Shown here in pieces: positions 62,128 through 64,000 of a stretch of DNA of 64,000 nt. The notes beneath the pieces were generated by a model. The model had not been told where the DNA came from. It made no database searches and was given only the letters and a program-made list of their open reading frames with translations. Origin of the DNA: Prostheceraeus crozeri (taxonomy: Eukaryota; Platyhelminthes; Polycladida; Euryleptidae); the NCBI GenBank assembly GCA_907163375.1, contig CAJQUW010001853.1:62001-126000 (forward strand), in the 5' to 3' direction. The translations under genes were made by a program, and so were the position numbers. Position 1 is the stretch's first letter. Every line of letters begins with the position of its first letter.

Positions 62128-64000
62128 ATGCCGACTCTTGCCATTCTACAAGTCATTCTACAGTCATTTGCAAAGACGGTAACATTTCGGATAAAAAATT
62201 TGCAACTTGAGTTACTGGGGATTTACAGAAATGTTAAAATGTGGCCGACAGCCCTACCCTATATACCGTTATCAATGGGCCTTCCTGAGTATAGCACCGT
62301 CTTACTACAAAACGTTCTACTCAACGGTACAACTTTAACCCCCTTGTTTAAAAATCTACACTCAACGCTAGCTGTTAACAAAATTTCCAAGAAAAATCGA
62401 TTTGCAGGGCACATCGAAAGCGCTAAGAAGCTTGCCTCTGCTGAACTAGGATCTCGTAAATGCGAATAGGATCGATAATGGTTACTGACTTTCTATAATA
62501 CTGCGCTGTTGATGGAATCGGATGCTTGAAATACGGCTTTTAAGATGAGGGGAAGGAGGGAAGGACAGGGAAAACATGGAATTTTTTCAGAAATCGTGTG
62601 GACACCCTTGTAACACATGAAAGCACTCTTGTATTTCTATCAGCTTTTGAGTATTTTGTCTTTCCTGGCTGCATGGTCAGGTGAGTTGGTTACGAGTCCG
62701 CTAAACTATTTAAACCTGCTCTCCTTATGTTTGTGTTTGAGAAGAGCAATGTATATAAGTACTCAGGGACAGCAGGTTTACGTTTAAAAACAAATCAGTT
62801 CTTTCAGATGATTTTTGGGTTACGTGGATTTCTGAGATATGCCGTAATTGGGGGGGGGGGATGCTAGGGGTATGCATCTGGTTTGGGAAGACGTGCAACA
62901 AATTTGATTTTCCTATAAAGTTGAAATATCTCACGCTCTTTAATGTGTTATAGTCGTTATCATGTACAATATCTTTGAATTCTCATGTCACGTTAATCAA
63001 ACAGTAGGTTATCTGGAGGTAGTAGGCCTACAGTATTACTTTACTCACCTATGCGGGGTTGACAGCATCCACGATAAACTAGCCTCGAGTCAGGCCGAAT
63101 TAAGCTTACTGTTGAAAACATTAATGAAACACAAACTATAAATATTGGAGAACCTCATCTGTACGGACTGTACCAACCATACAGGTGCCTATGACTCACA
63201 TATACTCTCATGAGTAACTCTGCGACTTTATCACAAACAGAGCGACAAAAAAGCGAATTTTCACGCTCCGCTAACCAATACCCAGAATCCATGGTTAGAC
63301 CGTATATACGAGCTCAATTATGTGTAAAGAGGGTAAAAGTGGAGTTCTGTATGTGAATACCTACTGCAAATGAGAGGTTGAATGAATGGTTTCTTCCTCT
63401 GAATTTGAAGGATAGAAAATCGAGAGTCAATTTAATCTTAGAAATTTTGTATGACGTTGCTCTCATTCATGGTCAAAGCTGCTAAGTACTCGAAACCTTA
63501 AATTTCGCCCAATTTGCCTCCACCCTGTATACTCTTCTGCTATACAGAAATTTGTTTAAAGATATAGTAGTTTCTGAACTGAAGTATGTTTCCTCATATC
63601 AGACTTTTACCAGTTAGTTGAGTACCTATAAGGGATCGATGATGTCATTACTACATGTAGGAGGAAACCCCATCTATTTGTTATTGAGAAAAGAAAATAG
63701 CGGAGTTCTTAGCTGTCATTTGTGGTCTGTCTGAATGACGTGACTTCCACACTCGATCTGGCAGTTTGTCGTGTATGCTGCTGGTCAAACGAGCCCATGT
63801 TACGTCTTCAACGGAACATGTTTTAGGATTCATCAATCACCGTATTCACATGACTTTAACATTCTGGATTGATGGGTGAATGATTAAGAAATTAAGATCG
63901 ATATGCTTCTCTTCTGCGTTCGAGGTCGAGGATGAAGTGATGCATGTTCTGAACACCATTGACGAATCAAGGCATCGACGAGAAGTGGATCTTCTGATGA
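62128..64000. other. No gene recognised (right edge)
   Basis: AT-rich sequence with poly-G runs (62850-62859). The frame 62128-62469 lacks domains. Confidence 0.4.

Overview
The window is metazoan nuclear DNA, most likely from a marine invertebrate. Coding is sparse, GT-AG splice sites flank the few host exons, and the sequence is full of metazoan transposons (CR1/Jockey-like LINEs, Ty3/gypsy elements, a Penelope-like element, a mariner-type transposase, foldback elements, tRNA-derived SINEs). I see no rRNA, CRISPR array or bacterial operon. I cannot fix the phylum from this sequence.

The centrepiece is a complete Polinton/Maverick (a virus-like 'self-synthesizing' DNA transposon) at 30221-52466, 22,246 bp. 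It has ~0.8 kb terminal inverted repeats and a perfect 6-bp target duplication CCCATG (30215-30220, 52467-52472). Plus-strand genes, left to right: an IAP-like UBA-RING protein, an unknown protein, a small basic GG-motif protein, a 45-aa ORF, an unknown acidic/basic-tailed protein, the packaging ATPase, a conserved-looking unknown, the integrase (two in-frame stops), a probable minor capsid protein, a basic protein VI/X-like protein, the double-jelly-roll major capsid protein and the adenain-like cysteine protease. Minus strand, right to left: a small proline-rich-start protein, a spliced zinc-binding gene preceded by a tandem array with promoter-like units, a protein-primed DNA polymerase B (two stops and one frameshift), an unknown protein, and a two-lobed TATA-binding-protein-like gene. 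A divergent promoter near the right end drives one short gene rightwards.

The TBP-like protein is the most unusual item. Four Polinton promoters share an exact TATATAAG box, so the element may encode part of its own promoter recognition. All frame-breaking lesions in intronless genes lie in polymerase and integrase; capsid, protease and ATPase frames are open.

Outside the Polinton: 1-13 kb holds decayed LINE and mariner fragments, foldback repeats and one intact-looking host gene (secreted C-type lectin plus PAN domain, 3206-3967). 14-16.4 kb holds candidate host exons on the minus strand. 16.9-24 kb is an old LINE split by a young LTR retrotransposon (18939-22887, TSD CAGTC, 158-bp LTRs). 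27.1-28.6 kb is the gag-protease half of a second gypsy element; the RT continuation sits at 54.3-54.7 kb on the other side of the Polinton, implying nested insertion. 52.5-64 kb is AT-rich, with tandem repeats, a hAT-like non-autonomous element and a Penelope-like 3' end carrying a hammerhead-ribozyme-like fold.
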